20,136 bases of DNA from a virus. Numbering within the stretch: position 1 is the stretch's first letter; every line of letters starts with the position of its first letter. Below the pieces are notes generated by a model, which was given only the letters and a program-made list of their open reading frames with translations, was not told the DNA's origin and did not search any database. The translations under genes were made by a program, and so were the position numbers. The DNA lies in IMG/VR virus record IMGVR_UViG_3300023170_000227, positions 1 to 20,136 of that record, one strand, 5' to 3'. Of this stretch, positions 1-10,078 are shown piece by piece.

Positions 1-859
1 GTCTTACGAACCACAAGTGGGGAAACCCATTGATGGGGGCTCAGAGCAACTCAGGAAATTCTCCCCATTTACGATTGGGTTTGAACTCCCTGCTGATGTG
101 AAAGACTTGATTCCAACCTTGCGTGTGGGGGGTGAGGGGGCTTCTTTTGAACAAGATATCACCAACTTGGGTAATGCTTTCGCTGATGTTATGGGCAACG
201 GCAATTATACATCGGATGGCTTTGTGCAAGAGAGTGCTTTCCAACAAAACCAAGACTATCCTGATGCGTCTTTCATTGGTCGGACACAGATTAGTAATTA
301 TGTCGTTCAACTATTGCGACTAGCGAATATCCCTGAGCTCCAAGTTCTTGTGAATCCCAATTCGATGTCGGTCACATATACAAAAGTTCAAGATTTCTCT
401 GCCCGTACAAGAAAGAATCGTATCTTTCGTGCGTGGGGTGAAGAACAACCTACCATCTCTTTCAGCTTTCAAACGGGGGGTTTCATCGCTGGACAAGAAA
501 GACATTTTTGGGGGAGTGATAGCAACACACCATCAGGACTCCAATATGCCAGCAAGAAGCTCTCGGCGGCTTGGCAGAACTTTATGAAAATCTTTCAAGT
601 GTATCAAAACTCTGCTTTGCTTTACGACACCATTTTTGACACAGAGGCACATTTGGGAGTGGGTGGCTTGGTCATAAGATACGACCAAATGATCTATCGA
701 GGGATGATTGAAAGTTTTGAGTTCTCGTATGGAGATGAAACACCCAATATGCTGACTTTCGATATTTCGTTCATTGTTTCTCAAATGGAGGATGTTTCGG
801 ATGATTCAGGTATAGTGGCACCACTATACAATCCAAATGGGGAGGATTTCTTTCTATGA
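1..859 (+). CDS. Tail-tube-like baseplate protein (5' partial)
   Basis: The reading frame (codons starting at base 2) is open to the window edge, so the GTG at 17 is probably internal and the true start lies upstream. The central part has a pattern I associate with phage tail-tube and tube-initiator domains: an NPNSM segment followed by a beta strand with a lysine (nt 353-388), a threonine-arginine pair, then WGEEQPTISF and a TGG turn (nt 434-483). A later GMIESFEFSYGDE segment (about nt 703-738) fits a strand pair of the same fold. The N-terminal 80 residues are glycine- and asparagine-rich and look flexible. The gene stops inside the ATGA that starts the giant hub gene, so the two are translationally coupled. 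The likely role is a protein linking the baseplate hub to the first tube ring. It could instead be a LysM-less relative of another baseplate adaptor; I cannot tell which. Confidence 0.75.
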   Translation, partial: SYEPQVGKPIDGGSEQLRKFSPFTIGFELPADVKDLIPTLRVGGEGASFEQDITNLGNAFADVMGNGNYTSDGFVQESAFQQNQDYPDASFIGRTQISNYVVQLLRLANIPELQVLVNPNSMSVTYTKVQDFSARTRKNRIFRAWGEEQPTISFSFQTGGFIAGQERHFWGSDSNTPSGLQYASKKLSAAWQNFMKIFQVYQNSALLYDTIFDTEAHLGVGGLVIRYDQMIYRGMIESFEFSYGDETPNMLTFDISFIVSQMEDVSDDSGIVAPLYNPNGEDFFL

Positions 860-3800
860 GCATACATAAAAGACCATTTGCAGGGACTTGGACAAAGACC
901 GTACAGAACAAGGAAATCAGACGACTTGTTCCTGATATGATCGTAAAGTTCAATGGAGAAACCTCGTACCCCTCTTGTGCGGGTTGTTCAGGAAACATTG
1001 ACCTACAAGATTTAATCACAAGTGTGACCGTTTCTAACTCTACGGACACATCGCCCGCCAATGTATCTATTTCTATGTCGATACCAACAAACAGATACGC
1101 GTGCCTCTTTCGAGATAACAAATTCGTTCTCCATCCCGGAATAGAAGTCCATATCTATATGAGAGGCTTTTTCTCAACACAAGAACTTGTGAAAGCACAA
1201 GGCGACACCTCTGAAAGCGACATTCCAATGAAACCCTATTATCAAGTCTTTCATGGTGTGGTGACAGAAACCTCTTTCTCGTTTGGAGGGGGATTCTACG
1301 AATGTTCAATGAGTGCCGCTGACCTCTTTCATTTTTGGCAATATCAGAACATCAATACCAACCCATCGGCTCTTGGTTCAAAGGTTTCGGGTGACCGAAC
1401 GAGAATGAACTTTGTGGGAGGGAAACATGTTCGTCAAAATGCTTACAGCGTTATCTTTGATTTGTACTCAAGCAAGCATGGGGATGCGGGTGCTCAAGAT
1501 TTCGTCTTGGGTGATTTCACAAACATTGGTATCAAGTCCGATCTCTACCAAGACAGCTTTTGGGATGTGACAGGGTGGTATTGGGCGAAACGCTTCCAAC
1601 AACCAATGTCCAAGTTGAAAATGTATGGGGCAGATGGTCGTCAATTTACGACATTAGAACAACTCGCGGTCGCTGATCCCGCCCTTGTGAAAGATGAGGG
1701 TTTGGCGAAGAACGCGAGTTCTTGGTTGAGTCTTGGAGAGGGCAAGGGGGATTCTAAATTTAGGATATCTAAGTTGCTCGGTGTTCTTCGAGCCGCAAAT
1801 CCAAATTATGCCTTTCCCACATCCTCTTTGTTCTATGTCCAACAATCGGCTTTCGCTCTCTACAAAGATGGTTCTTATCAAGGAGATCAAGGTTTGGGGG
1901 GTGATAATATTGCAGCTCAAACAGCCTTTGCACAAGAGCTGAGCTCAATGGGGCAAGTGAATATCTTTGAGGCACAGGTCACAACCAAGATGGACATCGC
2001 AAGTACGGTTTGCACAGAGAGTGGTTTTGAGTTCTACATTGATATGAATGGCGACTATGTATTCAAGCCCCCTCTCTACAACCTTGATACGAGCGACAGT
2101 AGGGTTTATACCATCAAGGCGATAGACATCATTTCTTTCGACAATACAGAAAGCGAACCCACCGCGACCGTAATGAAAGGAACAGGGGGCTACTTTGCCA
2201 ATTGGGGTTCATTACTTGGTTCGGAGTACGAGAATCGAGGAATGTATGTTGATTGGAAATTGGTTGCCAAATATGGTTGGAGAGAGGCAGATTTCTCTAC
2301 CACTTTCTTCACTGATCCAAAGAGTATCTATTACGCTTGCATCAACAGACTCTATCTTGAAAATAAAGAGGTTCAATCGGGGAGTGTTTCTATTCCTCTC
2401 CGACCTGAAATGAAATTGGGTTTCCCTGTGTATATCGAACCCTTTGATTGTTTCTATTATGTGAATAGCATCTCTCACTCTTTCTCTTTCGGTGGGGAAT
2501 GTACTACCGATTTGGGTTTGATAGCAAAGCGAGCCAAGTTTTTCCCACCTATGGTAGTGAAAGACGACCAAATACCAACTCTCAATGACATAGACCTAGA
2601 GAATATCTACCGAGCTTCTCGTCCTCTCTACACAAGAAACAACGAAGGGTTGCCTAAGTTAATGGGCTTACCAAATGTCGTAATGGCACTTGATGTTCAT
2701 CTCTTGAATCCTCTATGGGTTGCTTCAGGGGAAATCACCGCAGAGGTGATGGGTTCTGCTTTGAATCTCAAAGGGAGTTCAGCAGGGGGTAACAAGAACC
2801 AAGAACAAACGCGTGTTTTTCTTCAAGCCTTAGCAGAGGAGGGTTTGATCTCTCTAGGACAAAGTAGTACAGATGGTTTCACAGACACAGTTTTCTTTTA
2901 CGATCAAAGTGGAATCCCAAGTGAGTCTTTGACTTTCTCACAAGTGGAGGAGATTTTTGCGATTCTTTTTGTGGCAACAGAGAGAGCGAGAGAAACAACA
3001 AGTTCTTGGAATCGTGGGGAAACCAGCTCTTATATGCAATTGTACAAAGATAGTCCTGAGTTGTTCTCGAACAATTTGAGCGGCAGCAATATGGTAGATC
3101 AAGACTTGTTTTACAAAGATGAAGAACATATCCGAGATGACCTACAGGTGGTTCAAGCAAAGTTTAATCAACGAAATAACTTTTTGGGCAAGAGTGTTTT
3201 CACTTTATTCCTTGCGACTCTCGACAGATATCGAGAAACAAAGTTGAACACCCCTTTCGGGAAAGACCGAACGCCCATACAGAATTACCTATCTGCGATG
3301 AGCTTCATGAAAAGTTCATTCAGACCTGACGATATGCAACCCGGAGCATATCGCTACTACACCGATGCGATTCCAAAGACACACCCAAACTATGCGATGT
3401 TTCAAGGTCAATCCCAAGTGTATGAATCAAGGGTGTATATAGATGGCAAGATTGAGGTCACAAACACACTCCTTGCACCACAAAAATTGAAAACGCCACT
3501 AGCAACAACAAAGGTTCTCCCAAATGGGGATGGCACTCTCCGAATTAGTGTTCCGAACAGAGATCCCAAAACAAATGGGAACGATCCTATCTATCTAACG
3601 GAATATGGCATCAAGGTTCTTGTGCCAAGAGGCACAACGGATGCCGACAAGTTTCCTCCGATTGAAGGTTCAAGTGAATATTACAAGGCAATTCCGACAT
3701 CACAAATAAGAACAATTATGTTTGCTATCCCACGAGCGGGGCGCGGACAGCATTTCTTGAAATATGAATTCAAAAGTCTTTCTATTCTCGCAACAGCGGA

Positions 3801-5472
3801 GAGCCGATGGGATAAATTTAGAGAGATTTTTTGGGGTAGGGACCTTACATCTTTTCAACATGGTGGCTTGGAGTTTAAGGGGGTTGTTGAGAGAACAAAA
3901 ATCTTTTTGACAAAGATAGTTCAAGTCTTTGGGGAATATATCCCCGAAAAGGAACAAGGTACTTGGCAACAAGAGTTAGATGGAATCCTTGCAAAGACCT
4001 ATACGGGGGCGTACGCCACAAGACGCGGGAGATTTGAGCCTGACTATACAGGAGAAACAACCAACACTCCAATTCCTATTGTACAAGTGCCTTTTGATGC
4101 AGGCTATTTGTTGGACGGGGGGTTTTCTGACATAGAGAGTATCGCCATAGGGGAAAGAATCATTATGGCGACCTTTGATCAAATGTTGGATTTCATTAAG
4201 ACAAAGTTTGAGTTTGTGTCTAAGGCGATTGACAAAGAAATGCTAGATGGGTTCAAAACAGACTTGAGGACAAGACTCGTAGATCCCAATGTTTCTTTTG
4301 AGGATATTCAAGAAGATTTTCGTGCGACAAGGAAAGCACTTGTCACCTCTATGTATGACTTTTGGATAAGTTATTTTCAAACAGCGAATTTCTCCTCCAT
4401 ATTTGGCTATGGCAAAGATGAATCCTACGACAAAGCCGCAAAATCAATATTGTACAACTACGACAACAGCTCGGTCGATATGGCTATCCCCCAAAAGCAA
4501 GAAATAGAAAACCTAGACAATGCGGGGGAATGGTATTACTCCCCTGTTCTTCCTGTGTCGGATAACAAGGGTTTTGAACATTTTGGAACATACGCCTATG
4601 GGCGAGATTTCAATCTTCGTTCTTTCTCTCAAGTTCTCGCCACCACTCCTGATTATTGGGCAAACTTGAATCCCGAACAGATGTTTGATTTCGTATATGC
4701 TCTCGCAGAGGCACAAGATCCCGAAACGGCTATTTCGGATATATTCCTTGCAAACAGCAATATTTCTCAAGAGGCTCAGGTTTCAGGGAATACAAGATTA
4801 GGTCTTGCAGAGGTTTTGGCACAGAGTATCACCGATAATCCCTCCACTGTCGCAACAATGGATGGTGGGATACCTCAAGAATTAAAAGAGGCTTTGGACA
4901 ATGGCACTCTTACGGGAGAAAAGATTCTTACATACGCTAAGTCGAGCCCCACACAAGAAGGTCAAGTGGCGGCGATGTTTCAGCTTCAATTTGCGAATGA
5001 TATCCTAAAACTGACGACCGAGTATGGTTCGGACTATGGGGTTTCTACGGAGAATGTTCCTATTTCTCTTGCTCAACTAGACAAAGAATATGCTCCTTTC
5101 CAATGTAGTGGTGCAGCGGGATCGGTCGCCCTTGATAAGAGTTATGGTTTCCAAGTCACAAACCAAGTCCTCAGCTCTGATCTCAATATCGCAGATTATG
5201 TGAAAGGGGAATCTACACTACAACTCCAAGATTGGAGATTACGACAAGAGGCTCTACGAGGCAATCCTGTTCCTGATGGCTCAAGTGGTGTCACTCTCCA
5301 AAATGGATGGGAGGCTCTTTCTGATTTTGGATCTCTTTTCGGTGGTGCAGATGTTGAAGGTTCTATTCTTGAACAGGGTTCTGTTTTGGGGGAGGATATT
5401 GGAAATGCTATCCAAGAGGGCATTGAACAATTCAATGCAATTGGAGCAGAAGAAGATGAAGAAGATAACTAA
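856..5472 (+). CDS. Giant baseplate hub protein (gp27/gpD-like N-terminus)
   Basis: 1538 aa. It starts at the ATG overlapping the previous stop (ATGA), with GGAGG at 841-845, ten bases upstream. Residues about 50-75 (LITSVTVSNSTDTSPANVSI) match the opening of phage hub domains, where a tube-like beta barrel begins. A second barrel follows, with FYECSMSAADLFHFW near residue 155. Near residue 385-410 there is IASTVCTESGFEFYIDMNGD, the usual element before the C-terminal hub barrel. Residues about 515-555 contain PEMKLGFPVYI and YYVNSISHSFSFGGECTT, typical of the last hub strand set. Known hubs of this type (T4 gp27, P2 gpD) are about 340-390 aa, so nearly 1000 residues here are extension. The extension is mixed alpha/beta, has no lysozyme or spike repeat that I recognise, and ends in an acidic tail (EEDEEDN). 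The next gene follows after 23 bases. The assignment of the N-terminal third is fairly firm; the remainder is unassigned. Confidence 0.85.
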   Translation: MSIHKRPFAGTWTKTVQNKEIRRLVPDMIVKFNGETSYPSCAGCSGNIDLQDLITSVTVSNSTDTSPANVSISMSIPTNRYACLFRDNKFVLHPGIEVHIYMRGFFSTQELVKAQGDTSESDIPMKPYYQVFHGVVTETSFSFGGGFYECSMSAADLFHFWQYQNINTNPSALGSKVSGDRTRMNFVGGKHVRQNAYSVIFDLYSSKHGDAGAQDFVLGDFTNIGIKSDLYQDSFWDVTGWYWAKRFQQPMSKLKMYGADGRQFTTLEQLAVADPALVKDEGLAKNASSWLSLGEGKGDSKFRISKLLGVLRAANPNYAFPTSSLFYVQQSAFALYKDGSYQGDQGLGGDNIAAQTAFAQELSSMGQVNIFEAQVTTKMDIASTVCTESGFEFYIDMNGDYVFKPPLYNLDTSDSRVYTIKAIDIISFDNTESEPTATVMKGTGGYFANWGSLLGSEYENRGMYVDWKLVAKYGWREADFSTTFFTDPKSIYYACINRLYLENKEVQSGSVSIPLRPEMKLGFPVYIEPFDCFYYVNSISHSFSFGGECTTDLGLIAKRAKFFPPMVVKDDQIPTLNDIDLENIYRASRPLYTRNNEGLPKLMGLPNVVMALDVHLLNPLWVASGEITAEVMGSALNLKGSSAGGNKNQEQTRVFLQALAEEGLISLGQSSTDGFTDTVFFYDQSGIPSESLTFSQVEEIFAILFVATERARETTSSWNRGETSSYMQLYKDSPELFSNNLSGSNMVDQDLFYKDEEHIRDDLQVVQAKFNQRNNFLGKSVFTLFLATLDRYRETKLNTPFGKDRTPIQNYLSAMSFMKSSFRPDDMQPGAYRYYTDAIPKTHPNYAMFQGQSQVYESRVYIDGKIEVTNTLLAPQKLKTPLATTKVLPNGDGTLRISVPNRDPKTNGNDPIYLTEYGIKVLVPRGTTDADKFPPIEGSSEYYKAIPTSQIRTIMFAIPRAGRGQHFLKYEFKSLSILATAESRWDKFREIFWGRDLTSFQHGGLEFKGVVERTKIFLTKIVQVFGEYIPEKEQGTWQQELDGILAKTYTGAYATRRGRFEPDYTGETTNTPIPIVQVPFDAGYLLDGGFSDIESIAIGERIIMATFDQMLDFIKTKFEFVSKAIDKEMLDGFKTDLRTRLVDPNVSFEDIQEDFRATRKALVTSMYDFWISYFQTANFSSIFGYGKDESYDKAAKSILYNYDNSSVDMAIPQKQEIENLDNAGEWYYSPVLPVSDNKGFEHFGTYAYGRDFNLRSFSQVLATTPDYWANLNPEQMFDFVYALAEAQDPETAISDIFLANSNISQEAQVSGNTRLGLAEVLAQSITDNPSTVATMDGGIPQELKEALDNGTLTGEKILTYAKSSPTQEGQVAAMFQLQFANDILKLTTEYGSDYGVSTENVPISLAQLDKEYAPFQCSGAAGSVALDKSYGFQVTNQVLSSDLNIADYVKGESTLQLQDWRLRQEALRGNPVPDGSSGVTLQNGWEALSDFGSLFGGADVEGSILEQGSVLGEDIGNAIQEGIEQFNAIGAEEDEEDN

Positions 5473-5495
5473 TCATTCTATATCGGAAACAGAGT

Positions 5496-6572
5496 ATGAG
5501 TTTTGATTTTCAAATAGGGTTTCCTTGCCCACATTTAATCCAAGAAGAACGAGTGCCATTGGACTCGGATCGGATGGGTATGCTCATCTCTCAACCTGTC
5601 GCCTCTACGGGTACGGTTCAGGTTCTAGTGGATGACAAGTATCTTGTTCCTCCAAGTGGATTGCACACACAAGCCTTCTTGCAAAGCAGCCTTTCGGGTG
5701 GCTACCGAATACCAAAGTACGAAACAACACTTGTGGTTTCTTCTAACACAGAAACACATACCATTGAGTTGCCCGTATCTAAGTCTATCTCTACGAACAA
5801 TCTTGTGGATATTCTCAACGCCCATTTCAAAAACATAGAGGCGACCAACTATGAGGGATATCTTGTATTTGTTGAAAGACAATCGAGAGGAGGAGAGAGT
5901 CGTATAAAAATAACAGGGAGTGCTCGTCAAGCATTGGGTTTTGATTTCTGTTCTACGGCAAAGGGCAAGACACTCTATCCCGCTTGGCGAATGGAACGAG
6001 TTCCAAATAAAATCAATGAGCGATATCCTAAGTTCGTACAGCCTTTGAAGAATAATCCAATTCTCAAGGTGACCTACTCTACTCCAGCGGAGAGATGTTT
6101 GCGTTGTGGTGCGACCTATGTGGAGAACGATTTTCGAGTAGACTCCAATGGAGAGCTGCAAACCATAACGGACGAGAACTTGCTCTACCAAATATGTTTG
6201 AAAGCCTTGCTGACAAAGAAAGGTTCAAATCCTTTTTTCAGATTCTATGGGACAGGCTTGTTGGATGCCATTGGTTCAAAGGCTCTTATGGGGGTTCAAA
6301 ACTTTTTGCGATTTGAGATCAATGATGCCTTACGGATTGTTCAGAAAGCCCAAACATCCCAAAGCAAATACCAAACGGTCACTCAAAAAGAGAGATTGCT
6401 GAATGTTCTCAATGTTACGGTCATTCCACACGAGAATGATCCTACCGCTTTCTTGATTGAGGTGACCGTACAGAACGCCTCTCAACAACCTATATCATTG
6501 TCGATAGTCTATACCGCCCCAAGTGCAATAGCACTTGCTGGAACAAATGGATTGTCGCTTGGAGTACGATAA
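5496..6572 (+). CDS. gp25/GPW-like baseplate wedge protein with N-terminal extension
   Basis: 358 aa. The C-terminal part (about residues 225-355) fits the gp25/GPW family. It has a helix ending in LLTKKGSNP, then a YGTGLLDAIGS stretch corresponding to the family's FG-loop region, a long helix, and two final strands (VLNVTVIPHE and FLIEVTVQN). T4 gp25 is about 130 aa, so roughly 220 residues are an extra N-terminal region. That region is beta-rich, with a helical LVDILNAHF element, and contains CPH at residues 11-13 and a CLRCG knuckle at 201-205 just before VENDFR; these may form a small metal site. The RBS is weak (only GGA/AGAG within 12 bases), unlike its neighbours, so expression may rely on reinitiation from the hub gene 23 bases upstream. 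The stop overlaps the next start (TAATG). gp25-type proteins join the inner baseplate wedge to the sheath. Confidence 0.85.
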   Translation: MSFDFQIGFPCPHLIQEERVPLDSDRMGMLISQPVASTGTVQVLVDDKYLVPPSGLHTQAFLQSSLSGGYRIPKYETTLVVSSNTETHTIELPVSKSISTNNLVDILNAHFKNIEATNYEGYLVFVERQSRGGESRIKITGSARQALGFDFCSTAKGKTLYPAWRMERVPNKINERYPKFVQPLKNNPILKVTYSTPAERCLRCGATYVENDFRVDSNGELQTITDENLLYQICLKALLTKKGSNPFFRFYGTGLLDAIGSKALMGVQNFLRFEINDALRIVQKAQTSQSKYQTVTQKERLLNVLNVTVIPHENDPTAFLIEVTVQNASQQPISLSIVYTAPSAIALAGTNGLSLGVR

Positions 6573-9500
6573 TGACACCCACTATATTAGGCTTCGATGG
6601 AGCATACCGAGAAAAGTTTATCTACAACACAACACTCTCCGAGCAATTCTTATCGGGAATACTCCCTCCCAATACAATAGATGTGCAAGTATCTGTTAGA
6701 GGTTCGTCTTTTGTGGCAGATCCTGACCTTATTGTCTTTGAGGATTCTTCTTGGTCTTTTCCAAATCCTAGTGTCTATCCTGAGGGATTTGAGCTGGTTG
6801 ATGGTGTCAATACCATTTTGATTCGGGCTATTTTGTCGAATGGAGATGTGACACCCCCTTGTGAAATACACATCACCTATTCAAAAGAAGCGAGTGTTTC
6901 CGTCGTTGGACAACCTCCAACGAACATCTCCCTTGAAAAGTTCGACACACACATTGAGGTGTTCTGTGATGGTGTCGATTCACCCTATGTCGTTGGCTAC
7001 AACTTTTATGCCTCATTGGATTCAGGGGGTGGTGCATCAGGATACATTCGTGTCAATCTGAACCGAGTTATCTCAGGAATATCCCTACAAGAAGAAACCG
7101 AAATCACATCCATTGAACTTGATGAGGACATCCTTTTGAATGATGAGGGAAATCATGTCACCGATCCCTTGTTTTTTGGCATCGCCTCCCAACAGAGAAC
7201 ACAACTAGGCGAGATTCTCCAACAGAAGTTGGTTTCCCTCTCAGAGATTCCTGAAACAACCAAGACCATTCGAGCTTCCGTTTCTATCAAGGCACTTGAT
7301 ACTAAACAACGATTCTCTTTCAAGCATTTCAGAAAGGCAGGTCGGAGTTCTTCTCCTGCGACCGTTCCAAATGGTTCTTTTTCTTCTTTGTCTGTGACCG
7401 ATCCTATTTACTATGTGGCGACATCTGTCTTTTATGATCCGACACTCAATCTTCAATTTGAGAGTCCTTTCTCCGCAGAGGTGGTTGGGAAACCTTTGAG
7501 TATCACAACAAGTGTTGCCAATCTCCCACAGGTCACTCGACAAGATGTTCGAGATAATTTCATCTCAAGTATTTTGAGAACCCAACCCAATCTCCGAGTT
7601 GAGCCAAATTCTGTCATTTCGGACACGGTCATCCAACCTTTCGCCTCAGAGGTGGAGAGAATGAGATTCATCTTGGATTTCATACATCGTTCTCAATCTT
7701 TGGCGACACTCCTTGTCTTAGATGATCCAAATAATACAGGGGAATCACAAGAGGTCAATCAATCTCTATACAAGAGAGCCTTGCAGACCGCTTTCAATCT
7801 CCGTATTCCATCTCAAGTTCAGACAATGATCAATCAGATGTTTGACCAAAGAGCTCAGAACTTTGGTGTCATTCGGCACAATGGTCGTAACGCCATTGGG
7901 AGAGTGACCGTATTCACAAGAACAAGACCAACACAAACAATCTATCTTCCAAGTGGAACTCCTTTACAAGGAGGGGGTGTTTCCTTTCGTACAACTCAGA
8001 ATGTGAATATGTTTGTGGATCAACTTGCGACCTACTATAACCCTGTTTCAAAAGTGTGGGAGATAGACATCACCGCCGAAGCTGTGGAATTGGGTGCAAA
8101 GGGAAATGTTTCTTCGGGAGTGATTTCTTCCATAGCGGCAAGGAGTTTGAGTGTCACAAACAAAGCCGCTTTCTTTGGAGGACAAGACGAAGAAACCAAC
8201 GCACAACTTGCTCGAAGAACAATGAACGCATTGGCGAGTGTTGATACAGGAACAGAGCGAGGCTATCTACAACTTGCCGCTGACATTGTGGGAGTGCGTA
8301 ATGTGGAGATTGTTCCATCAGGTCACGACCTAATGCAGAGAGATTTGGATGAGAACAATGTACATCGTGGTGGAAAAGTGGATATTTGGATTCGAGGGGA
8401 GAATCTCTCTAGGGTTACGGACACTTTCGCCTTTGAATATAAACTCGCAAAAGACATCCAATTTGAGGTAGTGGGTTCTCCAGCCAATCTTATTTTCCGA
8501 GCTGGTGATTCTGAACTTTCTGAGGAATCTCCCATCCTTGAGATGTTGGACAATGAAGAAGCGGGATTCTCTTTCCGTAATGCAAGCACAGGAGAAACCT
8601 TTGATTTGACAGGTGTGAAGATTCTTTCGTACAACACCATTCAACTTTCGTCAGATGTGGTACAACCAAGTGTTTCCTATGGGCATCTCCTCTTTGGAGA
8701 TTACAGGCGACAAGAGGGTTCTGAGTTTTTATTGACACGACAACCTCCAAAAGAAATCGTTTCGGTTCAAGGAACAATCAGTGGAATCTTGCCTACGAGT
8801 GCTTACGACCTTATCATTCCAACCGCACCTTTGGCGGAGGGCTACTCTACAAAGACCAATGCGCTCTTGAAAATCAATGGCTATACAAATGACGAGGGGA
8901 ACAGAGTTCCCTCAGGGCAACCTCTCTTTGCGACAGACGAAGAACATACCTTGCTAGGCAACTATTCAGAGTATGTTGGCAATCTTGGTGCAGATCCACT
9001 CACATTGGTCGTAAAAAGCCTAGATGGACTAATCACCTACCGATCTCCAAGTCACCCAAGTGGCATTTCCGATTACACTTTCGTTTTGGGAGATGGTGTC
9101 ACTCCTCTTGGTATCAAACGAACGGACAATAGTGAAATCAAGTCAGGAGAAACAGTTCTATTCTCTTATCAATACGATGAAGCCTTTACGGTCACCTACA
9201 CTGTCAATTCTTCTTTGAAAGCAATCCAAGACAAGGTTGATGAAATGAAACACATCACCGCCGATGTGTTGGTGAAAGGTGCGATTGAGGTACCAATTGA
9301 TCTTGAAATGACAGTCGCACTTGTCACAGGGGCAGATCCAGCTTCCGTAGATAGATCTGTACGAACGAACCTACAAAACTTTTTCAACAACTTGAATATG
9401 GGAGATCCCATTCGTCAATCGGATATCATTGAGGTTGTGGATTCTGTGAGTGGTGTTTCTTATGTTGTTGTTCCTCTCTCAAGGATGACTCGACAAGAAA

Positions 9501-10078
9501 ATGCCCTTGTGGTTCGAGAGTTATTGGCAACCTCTCAGATCAATGATTCATTGTTATTGCCTCAACTCTCAACGGCAAAGGCATCTGTTTATCTGATACA
9601 AGATCCATTGGATTTTGCGACCTACGACACAGGCGGTGTCGGTGAAGATTTTCGAGGTGTCTTTATAGACGATTCTCTATTGGTAAATGTAGATAGATTG
9701 ACATCCACCGCAGAGAATGTTCTTGCTGCCTCAGCGCTCTCTACTGCACCGAATCGTTCTTTCATTATTGGGGATGGTGGTGCTGTTATTTTGGGATACA
9801 CAGACGACCAAACACTCATTGATCAAGGGTATGTGGATATCTATGACCGTCAAGAAAGAAGAAAAGAACTGACAAAAAACCGAGTGATGGTTTCTTTGGC
9901 ACCCAGCGATGATATTCAACTCCGAAATCTGAAAGCGACTTATTATGTTGCTTACGATTCGGCGGTGAAGAATCTTGATCCAATCAATGCGGAATACCAT
10001 ACACTAGGCAATCTGACAATCACCTACGATGAAGATGTAGCCCTTCAAACTAGGAACATATCGAGAGGAACATACTAA
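6572..10078 (+). CDS. Baseplate J-like (gp6-type) wedge protein
   Basis: 1168 aa. The start is within TAATG, with GGAG at 6561-6564. The core is a baseplate_J-type protein: LPSGTPLQGGGVSFRTTQ (near residue 455) and a strand run ending in AKGNVSSGVISSI, followed by the family signature FFGGQDEETNAQLARR (about residues 534-549). The C-terminal J domain is seen near residues 890-975, with ADVLVKGAIEVPIDLEM, a helix, a MGDPIRQSDIIEVVDSVSGV stretch and VVVPL. The first ~450 residues hold several beta-sandwich segments that look Ig/FN3-like (YNFYASLDSGGGASGY near residue 150; YYVATSVFYDP near residue 280), then a helical segment. T4 gp6 is 660 aa and P2 gpJ about 300 aa, so this is an enlarged version, which I associate with large phages. 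Such proteins polymerise as the wedge ring that triggers sheath contraction. Confidence 0.93.
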   Translation: MTPTILGFDGAYREKFIYNTTLSEQFLSGILPPNTIDVQVSVRGSSFVADPDLIVFEDSSWSFPNPSVYPEGFELVDGVNTILIRAILSNGDVTPPCEIHITYSKEASVSVVGQPPTNISLEKFDTHIEVFCDGVDSPYVVGYNFYASLDSGGGASGYIRVNLNRVISGISLQEETEITSIELDEDILLNDEGNHVTDPLFFGIASQQRTQLGEILQQKLVSLSEIPETTKTIRASVSIKALDTKQRFSFKHFRKAGRSSSPATVPNGSFSSLSVTDPIYYVATSVFYDPTLNLQFESPFSAEVVGKPLSITTSVANLPQVTRQDVRDNFISSILRTQPNLRVEPNSVISDTVIQPFASEVERMRFILDFIHRSQSLATLLVLDDPNNTGESQEVNQSLYKRALQTAFNLRIPSQVQTMINQMFDQRAQNFGVIRHNGRNAIGRVTVFTRTRPTQTIYLPSGTPLQGGGVSFRTTQNVNMFVDQLATYYNPVSKVWEIDITAEAVELGAKGNVSSGVISSIAARSLSVTNKAAFFGGQDEETNAQLARRTMNALASVDTGTERGYLQLAADIVGVRNVEIVPSGHDLMQRDLDENNVHRGGKVDIWIRGENLSRVTDTFAFEYKLAKDIQFEVVGSPANLIFRAGDSELSEESPILEMLDNEEAGFSFRNASTGETFDLTGVKILSYNTIQLSSDVVQPSVSYGHLLFGDYRRQEGSEFLLTRQPPKEIVSVQGTISGILPTSAYDLIIPTAPLAEGYSTKTNALLKINGYTNDEGNRVPSGQPLFATDEEHTLLGNYSEYVGNLGADPLTLVVKSLDGLITYRSPSHPSGISDYTFVLGDGVTPLGIKRTDNSEIKSGETVLFSYQYDEAFTVTYTVNSSLKAIQDKVDEMKHITADVLVKGAIEVPIDLEMTVALVTGADPASVDRSVRTNLQNFFNNLNMGDPIRQSDIIEVVDSVSGVSYVVVPLSRMTRQENALVVRELLATSQINDSLLLPQLSTAKASVYLIQDPLDFATYDTGGVGEDFRGVFIDDSLLVNVDRLTSTAENVLAASALSTAPNRSFIIGDGGAVILGYTDDQTLIDQGYVDIYDRQERRKELTKNRVMVSLAPSDDIQLRNLKATYYVAYDSAVKNLDPINAEYHTLGNLTITYDEDVALQTRNISRGTY

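Noticed and set aside
17-859. GTG at position 17 as the start of the first gene
   Set aside because: The same frame is open to the window edge (SYEPQ before it) and no SD can be seen, so the gene is treated as 5' partial.
5625-6191. Minus-strand open frame of 188 codons inside the gp25-like gene
   Set aside because: It is fully antisense to a recognised gene with no RBS, and its composition reads like a shadow of the forward codons.
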